From Pristionchus mayeri (Eukaryota > Nematoda > Chromadorea > Rhabditida > Neodiplogasteridae), in contig BTRK01000001.1 of assembly GCA_036245805.1 (NCBI GenBank), positions 558,001 to 622,000 on the forward strand: DNA of 64,000 nucleotides, read 5' to 3'. The notes below the pieces were generated by a model, which made no database searches, was not told the DNA's origin, and saw only the letters and a program-made list of their open reading frames with translations. Positions 11,628 through 23,236 of the stretch are shown piece by piece. How positions within the stretch are numbered: position 1 is the first letter of the stretch; each line of letters begins with the position of its first letter. Position numbers and translations under genes: made by a program.

Positions 11628-13198
11628 TAATCTTTAATCTTTAATCTTTATCACCGACAGCATTAATAGCCGTTGAGGGAAGAATAGGGAAGAGCAGGTC
11701 GGTCTTCGGGCTCGATCACAGCGAGCTGGGGGAATGGGGTGGTGGTATGTGGCAGTTATATGTTACAAAAGGCAGTTATATGTTACAAAAGGTGGTATGT
11801 GGCAGTTATATGTTACAAGTTATATGTTACAAGAATTCGTGAGATTGATAGGGCTAGGTCGGGGAATTTACTGATTTCTCTGCGGAACATGGGACGGGGT
11901 GAGATAACTATTGGGTCAGGGAGTGTGTTCCAGAGCGGTAGGACTCTACTAGCACAAGTTGAAATCGAGACCGGCATTCCGAAGGGAATAGAAATGCGTA
12001 AACTATTTGAGGAGCGCAAATCACGAGTGAGCGGAGTGATTGTGTACAAGTCAGCAGAGTCGTGGTGAACGGTATTATGAATGGAATCATACACATAGAA
12101 ACATATCCCGTAAGGCGCGGCGATACTCAAGGGTTTCAAGTGTGAAAATTTTCAATCTATCGGGATAGGACAGTGGGGGGACAGAACAACGTCGCAGAAC
12201 TCTTCTGGTAAACTCTCTCTGCACAGATTCGAGTTCATTTACAAGACCTACTGAAGTGGGATTCCATATTATGCTGGACGATTCTAAGAGTGGACGAATG
12301 TATATCTTGTATGCTTTTAAAAGAAGGTCGGGTGATGTAGAATGAAAGGATCTCAGCATCAGATTACACATTGATCGCGCTTTCTTACTAATTGTATTTA
12401 TATGGTACCCGAAATGGAGGTTTTTAGTAAAAAATACACCAAGGTCTCGCACTATCTCTTTGCTCGTTATAATTTGGCCATTAAGAATATATTGAGTTCG
12501 GTTCTTTAGATTCCCTAGGTGTAGGACATTACATTTAGGTGAGCTAATACTCATATTCCATTGGATAGTCCAGTCAGATATTTTGTAAATCGCATTTTGA
12601 AGGTCTTTGCTATAATCAGGGACCACCGCGTAAATCTTGAGGTCGTCAGCAAATATATTGTAATGAATCGTCTTAGGAATGCATTTACCCAAGTCATTGA
12701 TGTAAATAATGAATAGCAAAGGTCCGATAGAAGAACCTTGGGGGACACCAGACTGAATAGGTGAGGGAGGTGATAAATAATCTCCAATGAACACGCGTTG
12801 CGAGCGACCCAGCAGATAAGACTCAAACCACTGAGTGATAGCGGGCGATATTCCCAGCGAGGATAGCTTATAGATAAGTAGCCTTAAGTCAATCGAGTCA
12901 AATGCTTTCTTATAATCAAAGAGGATTGTGTCAACGGACTTTTTCAGACTCAGCTGCTTAGCATAAAATGAATGTGTTTCAGATAAAGATGAAGTAGTGC
13001 TTCTACATTTTCTAAAGCCTGCTTGTCTAGTATCTAATATGTTATATTCGTCTAGAAATTCAACAATGGAATTAATAAGAATTTTTTCGAATATTTTAGA
13101 GGCAGTGACCGTAAGAGAGATAGGACGATGATTAGAGATAGAGGCATCCCCAGACTTTTTTGGGATGGGTTTTTGATTTTTTGGGATGGTTTTTTGGG
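11628..13198 (-). mobile_element. 5'-truncated non-LTR retrotransposon (LINE)
   Basis: On the minus strand an open stretch from about 13,160 to 12,087 encodes reverse transcriptase motifs in order: NHRPISLTVTASKIFEKIL, FDYKKAFDSID, SGVPQGSSIGPLLFIIYIND and FADDLKIY, followed by the typical thumb region. The 3' end is a simple tail of ATTAAAG repeats at 11,628-11,652. ATAGCT flanks both sides (11,622-11,627 and 13,199-13,204), and the undisturbed target is seen at 14,229-14,234. The 5' endonuclease part is absent, consistent with 5' truncation. Probably Jockey/CR1-group; I cannot place the clade. Confidence 0.85.
11738..11832. repeat. Short tandem repeat in LINE 3' region
   Basis: Alternating units GGTGGTATGTGGCAGTTATA and GCAGTTATATGTTACAAAAG repeat about four times. 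It lies inside the non-coding 3' part of the LINE. Confidence 0.7.
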
Positions 13199-13702
13199 AT
13201 AGCTGAAGAAAGAAGGGAAGTTTAATACGTGTTTACATTCAGTTCTTGTTTAGAAGGGATATAGCTGAATACTACCCATCAACTACTATGAATCAATCAA
13301 ATAGAGAGACTGGAGCCAGCCTAAGGCTCTGGTTAACAAATGAGTTTGCCCATCGTTGTCAGCACATTAAATTAGCCCAAAACACAAACTTATAAATAAT
13401 CGTCATTTTTGGATGCCAAGCTCCGATACAAGCACCTGAACGACTACGAATTCACCTCAAAAACCAGGATGAAACTATAGCAATATTACTATAAGATAGG
13501 CCCGATACGAGTGTTATCAGCGACAACATTATGCTCATTCCTATCATTTTGGCGGCACTACTGCAGAAGCCCAGTTCGGGGTAACAAAGTGGTTAATGGT
13601 ATCGGGAGTAGACCTAAAGAAGGTAAGTTATATCTTTAGACTGATGAACCCCTTTGGCAAGCATCACAGGTAATTTGGCTAAAGTGTGAAAGGGAAAAAA
13701 TA

Positions 13703-13825
13703 CTGGGTCTTTCGAGGGAGCTTCTTGGTATGCCATTTCGAAGTGACTCCCTTGAATCCCTTTCCGCGGGTAACAGCAATGGTGCCGATCATATCATCCT
13801 GAGAGAAGACCTGGTTGATGAGGAT
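13703..13825 (-). pseudogene. rpl-3: Ribosomal protein L3 exon fragment
   Basis: A 123-nt stretch behind a TTTGCAG acceptor encodes [20 protein letters not shown] then [17 protein letters not shown], the conserved central segment of ribosomal protein L3. Flanking L3 exons are not visible on either side (full L3 is about 400 aa), so this is one relocated exon. The substitutions near its start and the missing neighbours make a functional gene unlikely. Confidence 0.75.
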
Positions 13826-14107
13826 CTGCAAATGAAGTCAGTCACAGTTAGCCATGGTGGACACAGTCACCGCTGCGAACGAGCGAGCATCAATACGAGT
13901 GTGATTTCGGGACAGAGGAACGCCAGATAATTCCGAAACAGTGGGAGACAAATGGGCACACAGTCAAGCGGCGTATTTTTGTGATTACAAAATGGCCTTT
14001 GGAGGGGGCTCCAGAGCAGCAGGAATGGGATGAGCGCGCAAGGTTCGAACAAGGTTTCCAAAACAGGTTTGCATATTTTTTCCATATTTAGTTCAAATGC
14101 GACTTAC

Positions 14108-14230
14108 GGTGTTGGCAACATCAGTCTTTGGCGTTTTCTCAGTGTTTCCAGAGATGAGAGTAGTGTGAGGAACCTCGTCGGCTGGCTTGAGAAGGGCAGG
14201 AGCAGGAGAATGGGTAGCCGCGTCACTCAT
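14108..14230 (-). CDS. Duplicated start exon, copy 2
   Basis: Partner of the exon at 11,501-11,623: 123 nt, MSDAATHSPAPALLKPADEV, donor GTAAGT at 14,107. Here the leader is intact: TTTAGTCAG acceptor two bases before ATG, which suits trans-splicing to a spliced leader. The upstream sequence GAAGGGAAGTTTAATAC is also duplicated (13,212 and 14,243), so a segment of more than 200 bp was copied before the LINE hit copy 1. No downstream exon identified; function unknown. Confidence 0.45.
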
Positions 14231-14377
14231 AGCTGACTAAAGAAGGGAAGTTTAATACGGGTTTACATTCAGTTCTTGTTTAGAATTGATATGCTGGATA
14301 CTACCCATAAAATACTATAAATATCTAGCAACCAAATATAAATACAGCGGTAGAAAGAATATAACTGAATAACTTGC

Positions 14378-14512
14378 CTGAGTGTGGACGATGTCGCGCA
14401 TGCTAGAGAAGTACTTCTTCATCTTGTTGAGGTCTCCCTCGATGGCGTTCTTCCCACCATCTTCCTGCCACTTCTGGCGTACTTGGTGAAGGACTTCTTC
14501 TTGGATTTTTAC
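14378..14512 (-). CDS. Unassigned internal exon, charged helical
   Basis: A 135-nt phase-0 exon between a GTCAG acceptor and a GC-type donor (CAG|GCAAGTT). It encodes VKIQEEVLHQVRQKWQEDGG then KNAIEGDLNKMKKYFSSMRD and IVHTQ, a charged, probably helical segment with clean codon usage. It does not splice in frame to the start exon at 14,230. It may belong to a gene whose other exons are missing or out of view. Not recognised. Confidence 0.4.
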
Positions 14513-14709
14513 CTGACGTAGCAGTGATTAGGCGACATGAGAAAACGGAACGAAAACGACAATTACCGCGAACACAATCAATAATGACACGAGAGAGGCG
14601 GAAGATCGATTCCAGAATATTTAGCCAGCCAACCGGCATGAACAGACTAAGAATATTTTGGGACTCGAATTATAGTACCAATAAGTAAAAATATAATACC
14701 AAGGAAGCT

Positions 14710-14825
14710 TCTGGAAATGCACATCGAGGTGCATTTAAAAAATAAATGCTTACACCATGGTGTATGCACCTCGGTGTATTTTATATGCACCTAGGTGTAA
14801 GTACACCTAGGTGCAATTAGCAATT
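14710..14825. repeat. Palindrome cluster, second copy
   Basis: Five palindromic units with cores CCATGG, CCTCGG, CCTAGG and variants (for example TACACCTAGGTGCAATTAGC at the right end). It is a longer reverse-complement relative of the cluster at 2655-2712. Confidence 0.6.
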
Positions 14826-14829
14826 GCCC

Positions 14830-16080
14830 GTCAAGGCAATGGTAGGGACCGCAGGCCCCGCACGGATTCTGTCATTCGGGAAAAACCCTCCTACCGTACA
14901 CCAAGGTTCCACACAAAATATCAATCGTGAACTGATAAAACATAGCTACTCGCGAATTTATTTTTTTCGTATTTTGAGCAAATTTTTATGATATTTTTTT
15001 ATTTGCAATTGTAGTGTGATAGTTATTCTACAATCTCAGCTTACCACTTACTGGCTCAATCTGTATTGCGTTCGCAAGAGTTCTTCCAAAAACAGGCTGT
15101 GTGTCGACCTCTTAAATCTAGTTTTTCGATTTTGGTTTCGCGAGGTTTTCTTTCAATTTTTACGAAACAATTATGCGTCCCCAATGAGTTTTAATTCTAT
15201 AAAAAGATTGGAACCCGCCGAATCCCGCCAAAATTTTCTAGGTATAAAACTGTCCACCCGTTCCTGTCGCATCATCCAAATTTTAATGTCCTACAAGCTC
15301 CTATTGTTTGTGTTTAACTAGAATAGTAATGGACAGTTATCAGAAAGTCATGTAAATCTCCTACACAAAATTTCCATTTCCCGAGCTTTTGTTTGAGCAC
15401 ATAGTCAGCACGAAAAGGAAAGCAATTCACAGAGAATGGCATAAGCGAACTGATCGTTGGATTATCGATCGAACTATGCGGAGGAGAGTATGGACGTGAT
15501 AGAATGATATGAGATGAGCGAATTACTCCTATCGTTGGTCTAAAATCTCGTTCTTATTTTAGATAGTATACGGTAGTTTGTAGAATCTTGATATCCTTCG
15601 ACAACTATCGAATGACTTTTCGTAGTTTGTTGTTACATGGAACATATCATCAGTGAACTAGGCGTCGAACGTAATCCCTACAGGCCTCATCACGTAATGG
15701 AGCGCATGGAGACGATCGGAAAGGCGTCTTCATAAAGATTGTTTTTTCATTGCTGTTTATATAGATAAAAAACTAGTTAACTAAGTTCACCGCCTTTAAA
15801 ATCGACCAAGTGAAAAGATTTTAAATTCTGAACAACACGTTAATCAAGTTGTTCAGAATAATACCCGTTATTCCCTCAAAATACTTTCTCCCCTTCACTC
15901 CAGATAACGTAAAAACGATCTACCATTATCACTAAATGCTCATATACCCGAGCTTATTCGACCACCAGCTAACCAGTCAAACGTTTCTGGTAACCCCGAC
16001 GCTCACTCCCGCCTTCGGCGGGAGTTCGCCTTTGAACTAAGTTCAATCAGGGCTCGCCTCTGCGCGGCGAGCCGGGACTA
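14830..16080. other. Intergenic, nothing recognised
   Basis: AT-rich sequence with a short hairpin TTCTGAACAACACG...AAGTTGTTCAGAA (about 15,825-15,860) and two GC-rich hairpins at 16,008-16,075. No supported gene. Confidence 0.5.
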
Positions 16081-16119
16081 AGTTGTTCCGAAAATACCTT
16101 TCAACTTCCATTCTCTCAC

Positions 16120-17480
16120 CTCTGCTCTCCGTCTCACTTGCCTTCGGATTACCAAGTTGTTCGAAATGATAAGCTACCCGTCATCCCTTCATTAGAATAG
16201 CTAAGCTCCGCTCTCCCACCTCCCCTCCCTCTCTTGTCTCACCTCCCTTCTCTCCTCCGTTATCCATATCACCTCCGCTCTCCGTCTCACTTGCCTTCGG
16301 GTTACTAAGCTCTTCGAAATGATAAGCTACCCGTCATCCCTTCATTAGAATATCTAAGGTCCGCTCTCCCACCTCCCCTCCCTCTCTCTCCTCTGTTATC
16401 CATTTCACCTCCGCTCTCCCTCTCACTTGCCTTCGGATTACTAATCTGTTCGAATTGATACGCTGCTCGTCATTCCCGTTAGATTATCTCACCTCCGCTC
16501 TCCCACCTCCCATCCCTCACTCCCCTCCCCTCTCTCCTCCGCTATCCATCTCACCTCCGCTCTCCCTCTCACTTGCCTTCGGATTACCAAGTGGTTCGAA
16601 ATGATAAGCTACCCGTCATCCCTTCATTAGAATAGCTAAGCTCCGCTCTCCCACCTCCCCTCCCTCTCTTGTCTCACCTCCCCTCTCTCCTCCGTTATCC
16701 ATATCACCTCCGCTCTCCGTCTCACTTGCCTTCGGATTACCAAGTTGTTCGAAATGATAAGCTACCCGTCATCCCTTCATTAGAATATCTAAGGTCCGTT
16801 CTCCCACCTCCCCTCCCTCTCTCTCCTCTGTTATCCATTTCACCTCCGCTCTCCCTCTCACTTGCCTTCGGATTACTAATCTGTTCGAATTGATACGCTG
16901 CTCGTCATTCCCGTTAGATTATCTCACCTCCGCTCTCCCACCTCCCACTCCTCACTCTCCTCCCCTCTCTCCTCCGCTATCCATCTCACCTCCGCTCTCC
17001 GTCTCACTTGCCTTCGGGTTACTAAGCTCTTCGAAATGATAAGCTACACATCATCCCTTCATTAGAATATATAAGGTCCGCTCTCCCACCTCCCCTCCCT
17101 CTCTCTCCTCCCCTCCCCTCTCTCCTCCGTTATCCATTTCACCTCCGCTCTCCCTCTCACTTGCCTTCGGATTACTAAGCTGCTCAAATTGATACGCTGC
17201 TCGACATTCCCGTTAGATTATCTCACCTCCGCTCTCCCACCTCCCATCCCTCACTCTCCTCCCCTCCCCTCTCTCCTCCGCTATCCATCTCTCTTCCGCT
17301 ATCCATCTCACCTCCGCTCTCCCTCTCACTTGCCTTCGGATTACTGTCTTTTCGGAATCATAATACGCTACTCGTCATTCCATCATAACGTTGTCTCCCC
17401 TCTGCCCTATCACCTCCGTTCACCCCCTTCCAACGTGCACACACCAGCTTCCCCTCCTTCTTCCCCGCTCTCCCTTCCCC
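16120..17480. repeat. Pyrimidine-rich minisatellite, about 9 units
   Basis: Units of about 136-170 bp, each with the landmark CACTTGCCTTCGG at 16,135, 16,288, 16,434, 16,570, 16,723, 16,859, 17,005, 17,158 and 17,327. Between landmarks runs CT-rich sequence (CTCCGCTCTCCCACCTCCCC). The spacing alternates (153, 146, 136, 153, 136, 146, 153, 169), suggesting a higher-order unit of two or three. One strand is almost all pyrimidine, so apparent reading frames here are artefacts. Confidence 0.9.
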
Positions 17481-17536
17481 GTTGACCCCGCGCGCGCCTC
17501 TACTTATTCACGAAAGAAAGGATTGTCACATGTGCT

Positions 17537-17790
17537 CTGATAGCCGAGTGGTTAGCGCGTCTGACTCGCTATCCTGAGGTCGCGGGTTCGATCCCCGCCG
17601 CTGCCCAGTGTCTTTTGCCAGCCTCTCTCTGACTCTGACCGTTGGGTACAGACACATTTCGGCCGAAAAACTGCGGACGCGTCATCAAATATCGAGACGA
17701 AAGAGTATAAAGAAGGGATATGTGTATGCCTACTCGCAAGTTGAGACACTGCCATTGAATATTACATTCAATAAAAAGAATGGCAATGAA
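17537..17790 (+). mobile_element. tRNA-derived SINE (or tRNA pseudogene)
   Basis: An A box (TAGCCGAGTGGTTAGCGCG) and a perfect B box with T arm (GCGGGTTCGATCCCCGC) are correctly spaced. The acceptor arms do not pair and the anticodon stem has two mismatches, so it is not a working tRNA. About 190 bp of unrelated body follows, ending near AT-rich sequence with ATAAAAAG. Internal pol III promoter plus unrelated tail is the SINE layout. No second copy occurs in this window to prove it. Confidence 0.6.
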
Positions 17791-18126
17791 TATTGATTTT
17801 TCAAAACAACTTTAAAGTTATAGAATCATAAATCTGACCTAAGATGTGCTCAAACTCATGCGATTTCAGTGTTACGGTAATCTTGGTCAAGTTAACTCAT
17901 TTTCAAAGCGTTCAAGATAGCTGGATTATTTTTTCAGTTAAGCCTATGCATATTTGCACGATTAGAGTTGTTAGATCTTTCGATTGCACACAAAGGAAAT
18001 CCATCAAATTCGTTTTCATGCGACACGCTGCGGTTCCTAGGCAATGGTGATAAGAATTTTTTTCAAATGCTCAAATACACACCTCACTATTCCCATTTCA
18101 TCCAATTCTGATCTATTCTTTCGCAT

Positions 18127-19180
18127 ATCAGTGCATTCGTCTAAGAATCGCACAATTTTCGAGAAAATCGGTACAGCAAAAAGAGACACATTGAGATTTT
18201 TAGAGTTTATGATAGCTATGGGCACCCTCTTTCGATTTCTATACTTTTCATGTTTCAGAATGTCTAATTTGCATAATTACGCATGCTCAAATTATTACAG
18301 TGGAATTGTTACTTTTTCATTCACAACACATCGGAAAAATATTCGAAAAATGTGAAAACTTGGATTTAGGCCCTTCTTGATGCGCTCTATCCGAATCTTT
18401 TATTTGTTCATGCAAAATCGGAATTTTCAATTTTCAATTTTTTTTCCAGAGATTTTTTACTCGAATACGAAGCCGAAAATCTAGCTGGATTTTTGATATG
18501 TTGTTACGCATGATGAGATCTATCCAGAAAAAAATTTCGGTCCATATTAGAGGTTGTATAATTAGTTTTTTATGTGACCGAAAACGTCCGTTCTGGCTGC
18601 TCGTTTTTCAACTTCGAGTATGTTTCAACGGAAAGTATTCTAGTTGAGAACATTTTCAATTACAGAAGCAATTGTCTATACAACATGCCCGTGAAACATA
18701 TTCGAAGTTGACCAACGAGCAGGCCAGAACGGAAGTTTACGGTCACATGAAAAACTAATTATACAACCTCTAAAATGTACCAAAAAAATTTTCTGGATAG
18801 ATCTCATCATGCGTAACAACATATCAAAAATCCAGCTAGGTGTTCGGTTTCGTATTCGAGTAAAAAAATCTCTGAAAAAATTATGAAATTATAAAATTCC
18901 TATTTTGCGTGAACAAACAACAGATTCGGATAGAGCGCATCAAGAAGGGCCTAAAACCAAGTTTTCACTTTTTTCGGATATTTTTCCGATGTGTTGTGAA
19001 TGAAAAAGTAAAAATTGCCCTGAAATTTGAGCATGCGTAATTATGCAAAGTAGAAATTCTGAAACATGAAAAGTATAGAAATCGAAAGAGGGTGCCCATA
19101 GCTATCATAAACTCTAAAAATAGCAATGTGCCTCTTTTTGCTGTGCCGGCAGATGTGCGATTCTTAGGCGAACGCACTGA
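18127..19180. mobile_element. Foldback element, arms about 0.5 kb
   Basis: 18,127-18,640 returns as its inverted complement at 18,690-19,180 (for example CTAAGAATCGCACA versus TGTGCGATTCTTAG, and CCATAGCTATCATAAACTCT versus its complement). The loop is about 50 bp. Arms are roughly 85-90% alike by eye. No coding sequence; translations are mirror images of the arms. Confidence 0.85.
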
Positions 19181-19429
19181 CATTTATATCCATTCTCTCT
19201 GGTAATCGCTTTTTTTATATTTCCATGTAGCAGACCCACTGCAGCCACTACTCGAGGTTGTATGCTGAAGTCATTCGGAATGCTTATTCCGCGATCACGC
19301 AGTTCTAAGCCAGCGTACGAATCGATAGACGGCAACGCGCGACTCTTTCAAACGTGTCTGGTTGTTGAAATACAAATCCTACTGAGATCATAGTCGGAAA
19401 AAATATTGTCGACTTGAATACGGTGTGAA

Positions 19430-19670
19430 ACACTAATGCGATGTTAAAAATCGCGAGTTGGATCTTTGATTTGAATTCCCGCAATTCCATATCTCTGTTC
19501 CCTGAAGAGCTAGCGACTTTAAATTTTGTTTGTAAGATTCACAGGGTCGGAAAACCTTATAAACCAAATTTTACGTCTCTAGCTCTTCAGATAACGGAGA
19601 TATGGAATTGCGGTTATTCAAACCAAAGATCCAACTCGCCATTTTTAACGCCACATAAATTTCACAGTGA
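19430..19670. mobile_element. Small foldback MITE
   Basis: TTAAAAATCGCGAGTTGGAT at 19,444 pairs with ATCCAACTCGCCATTTTTAA at 19,628, and the inner GCAATTCCATATCTCTGTT pairs with AACGGAGATATGGAATTGC. Arms are about 100 bp. Target duplications are not clear. Confidence 0.7.
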
Positions 19671-20827
19671 GACATTTTACTTGGAATTTTGAATAGTTGC
19701 TGCCAATATAAAACAGTCTTTCGAATTGAACTTTTGTGTTTCAAAGTTATGATAGATTCGAGTTGCGTTTAAAATTGTGTCGTGCGTATAGAACAGACAA
19801 ACATCATTCATCAAAGTTTTTGACCTGGATGGCGAGTGAACCTGTATCCGGCAGGACTACTGGTCGTTTTTTCGATGAAATTATGTTCTTATCCTGGCTA
19901 AGCGACTGTGGCTCCGGTATTCGATGTCTGGGGAGATGCAAGGTAGTGGGTCACGGGATCTCGATGGTGATAGTATTTACAGTCGATTGCCTCACTCACA
20001 GTATTAAGCGCCAGGCAGGGCGCGTGTAAAACCGACACACGTGCCTAGTTCTTCAATTTTCAATGAAACATATACGAAGTGCTCACTCGAATGCTCCGAA
20101 ACAGATCAGTATCATTTGCGTTTCAGACACAATATGAAAAACAAGCGGATTTAGAGACAAAATTTTGATATGTTTCACAAATTCTTCATATTAAAACTCG
20201 ATACAGTAAGCTAAAATTCCGTGCAAGAGCAAATTCGTCGCTTTTTGAATTTGAAAACGAGCGCGAAATGAGCTTTTGAGTTGCACGGGGCTTAATACTG
20301 TGCACTGTGCTTGTAGAAGTGGCTGACAGGGATGAATTATGCAGCTGTTGTTGCCATCTCTTTCACGCTGTGGAAGTGGTGGTTGCTGGAAGTGGTAGTC
20401 CTTGAGACTGAGTCATATCACGCGGGTCGTCCAAGAATCCAATAAAATAAAGGGGAGGTTGGCACATATCCTGACCCATGGTTCTTTTAACGGTTTTCGA
20501 CAGTCCTTAGGGTCCCGCACAAGATAGTTTCGAGCTTTGGCGCAAATTTTTATTTTTAACGGCATGGTAGGACATCAAACTTTTCTGATGCCCAAAAATG
20601 CTAACTTTGAGACGTCATAAAAACGTTCAAAAACAATTTGGTTGCAAATCGCTTGGGGAATTGGTCCATGGTATCTATACGAAGGGCCCTGCATCGTTAA
20701 AAAAATCGAAGCCCAACCTTTTCAAGAGCTCAATTGATAGAGCTCGACGAGAGGAATCGAATGGTATGCTGTTCGCATATACATTTCGGGTGCGAGTTTG
20801 AGATGTTTGCATAATAAGATTTTTATG

Positions 20828-21757
20828 GACGGCTCATTTCGCGATTTCCAGCGCACGACGAGTCATTTTCTCCCTCTCACTTCACGATTCGTCGCGATGC
20901 GGTGAGGGATCGATTTTGGGTATTCAGCGAGCACTTTCTTTCGTGTTTTTGGTATGTTTTGCGTCGATCTGCTATTAAACGCGTCACGTCTAAGATGGAA
21001 TCTTCGTAATTTATTCGTAGAGTTTCATCACAGGGTAAGGATCACTTCTTGAATATCTCGTCACTCTTTTCATTGATTATCTGTTTAATGAAGTCATCTT
21101 CGTGATATCCAAGTGTTTCCTCATCATGTTCTTCCTCCGAATCTTCCGATTCCACCATCACACTTCTCTTTCTCGATCCTCCCTTGGGCGTCCTCACATT
21201 TGGATCGGATCTCGTCCGCACATTTGGATCTCGATTTGGATCGGGCGCTTTTCTCGCTTGCCTTCGGAGTACCTCTACCAGTCTTCGGCATTTTCATCAC
21301 TTTGGCACTCGGCTTAGTTGGGCCTGAAATAAAATAATTAAAATTGAGAATTCACAAGATTGTACCTAGGACTCGAGCTTTCTCTAGACGAGAGAAGAGA
21401 GCAGTGAGTTGCTTCTCAGATGGAATCTTTTTCGATAAGACACCGAGTTCCATTGGGATCGGTAGGGTCCATCTCATCAATCAGTCATCTCCTCATGAAA
21501 CCGGCGTCAGCTAAGCCGAGTGCCAAAGTGATTAAAATGCCGAAGACTGGTAGAGGTACTCAGAAGGCAAGTGCGAAAAGTGTCCGATCCAAATCGAGTG
21601 TGCGGACGCCCAAGGGAGGATCGAGAATGAGAAGTGCGATGGTGGAATCGGAAGAGAGTACCCAAAATCGATCCCTCACCGCCTCGCCCGCGACGAATCG
21701 TGAAATGAGAGGGAGAAAATGACTCGTCGTGCGCTCGAAATCGCGAAATGAGCCGTC
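20828..21757. repeat. Inverted duplication containing a coding segment
   Basis: GACGGCTCATTTCGCGATTT at 20,828 returns inverted at the right end near 21,757, and GATCCTCCCTTGGGCGTCC at 21,176 returns as GGACGCCCAAGGGAGGATC near 21,605. The arms carry two mirror copies of a basic coding segment (PSAKV-KMPKTGRGT). Left and right copies differ by indels. Confidence 0.8.
21124..21453 (-). CDS. Small basic protein of unknown function
   Basis: Two exons, 21,366-21,453 and 21,124-21,323, total 288 nt (95 aa), with donor CTAG|GTACAA and acceptor TTTCAG. Start MELGVLSKKIPSEKQLTALF, then a Lys/Ser/Arg-rich tract (KPSAKVMKMPKTGRGTPKAS) typical of disordered nuclear tails. Second-exon codons run on into GGRT and a stop at 21,124. 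A mirror copy at 21,498-21,722 reads through the same motif but ends differently, and comparison suggests a small internal duplication has shifted the frame late in this copy. May be a fragment of a chromatin-type protein caught in an inverted duplication. Not recognised. Confidence 0.35.
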
Positions 21758-22339
21758 GAACTAGACTCCAGTCCCCTGATGGATCCATTTGTCATGTCTT
21801 CATTATCTCCTGGTTCTCCTTTTTTCATTCATCAGGTATGTTTTTTTTCGACCAATTCTCTCACTCCTATCATTGGCGGTCTTTTTTGTACACTCTTAGG
21901 CTACTACTGCAACCTCAGATTCACTTTTTTTGGTAAAAAAATATTGCATCTACCACTTGATACTGACTGCACCCAGATCTTTTACTCGCCAGTTTTCAGA
22001 AATTGTTGATCGGAGAGGGATTTCTATTTAAATTAAGCCAATATGTATTAACATTCAGCCGCGGCGCTGTCTTTCCTGCCCGTCATCTTCACCCACCACA
22101 GGTAACCTCGGATTTGGTGTGCTTCATCTTGTTAGCTCGTGCATGTTATGTGCAATAAAAATTACGCACTTTTTGGCAATCGCATGAATTGTATGAAATC
22201 ACGCGGTAACGGTGAGATACCCATCTGAAAAATAGGAACATTAGCACGCATAGGTAATGCAACAAGGTACGGTAGCAAGTTAGGAGGATACGATACCTAA
22301 GCAAATACGACGCCAACACGTAATATCGTTCTGAGGAGA

Positions 22340-22425
22340 GATGGAGGAGGCACCCACCGTTTGGAGAAAAGCGAAGGGGCGAAGAGAGAAGGCTCGGTCG
22401 ACTAGTCGAGACGAACGAAAGAGAA
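22340..22425. repeat. Dispersed repeat with CTCGGTCGACTAGTCGAGACG
   Basis: The block around GGCTCGGTCGACTAGTCGAG, preceded by GGAG-A-AGCGAAGG, recurs at 26,925-27,000 in the same orientation. It has an internal 14-bp palindrome CTCGACTAGTCGAG-like core. Non-coding. Confidence 0.6.
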
Positions 22426-22440
22426 TGGAGAAGGACGAAA

Positions 22441-22583
22441 CTAGGGTTCCGGAATTGGGCGTCTTTTGAATCATTTTCGGATATGCTTCATGTACAATAT
22501 ATAGTATGCATATATAACGCACACGAAACATATCTGAAAATGATTCAAAAGACGCCCAATTACGCCCAATTTCGGAACCCTAG
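22441..22583. mobile_element. Foldback MITE, 143 bp
   Basis: CTAGGGTTCCGGAATTGGGC and its complement bound a near-complete inverted repeat (CGTCTTTTGAATCATTTTC returns as GAAAATGATTCAAAAGACG). One arm has an extra ATTACGCCCA. Target duplication not resolved. Confidence 0.75.
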
Positions 22584-23236
22584 GCGAAACTCTCAAACGT
22601 GCAAAACAACAAATTCTAATCGCATTCTTGAAGGTAGCCTGTTCACAAATGTTTCAGGAATATAATGAATGAACACGGATTGCGAGCAACAATCTTCGAT
22701 CCTTAGTGAAACAAATAACAATAACAAAAACACGTCTTCCTCAAAATCACGACCACACAGTTAATTGGGCATGATAAGGCATGCATGCAAATTCGAACAA
22801 GGGTGTCAGGTGATTTGGAGGCATGAACAAAATGTTGATGACAATTTCTAAATAGTTATTTACAAATGTTCAAATTCATTATTGAAGAGAATCCAATCGA
22901 TCGAAAATGTCCACTTTATTCTCAATTTTGTGATTGAATTTTGGCAAAGATTTGTCAGATAGAATAGATTGCCCACTACTCTGTAAAAGTTGAGTGAACA
23001 ACAGATAACGGGTGTGAATGAATACTACACTTTATGAGAAGAGCCGGGCATGTTTTTAACCTCGCATAATGTGCTACAACGGTGGTACGGTAGGGGATGA
23101 TGAATTGATTAAATTTCTCAGGTTGAGTGCACTGTGCAATGGGCCACAACAACAAGAGAAATGACGAGTAAAAGGGGACAGGGACTACACGGGGCGATCT
23201 ATGGTGAATGGGTGACAAGCAGAGGATAGGGAGGAT
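22584..23236. other. Intergenic downstream of phosphatase gene
   Basis: No exon or RNA gene seen. Includes the likely 3' UTR of the minus-strand phosphatase gene, whose stop codon is at 23,237. Confidence 0.5.

Noticed and set aside
13500..13600. Continuation of the ribosomal protein L3 pseudogene
   Set aside because: No L3 motif can be read on the minus strand beyond the single 41-codon exon.
16669..17485. Pro/Leu/Ser-rich open frames
   Set aside because: Pure product of the CT-rich minisatellite.
17537..17610. Functional tRNA gene
   Set aside because: A and B boxes are good, but acceptor arms do not pair and the anticodon stem has two mismatches; treated as a SINE head or pseudogene.
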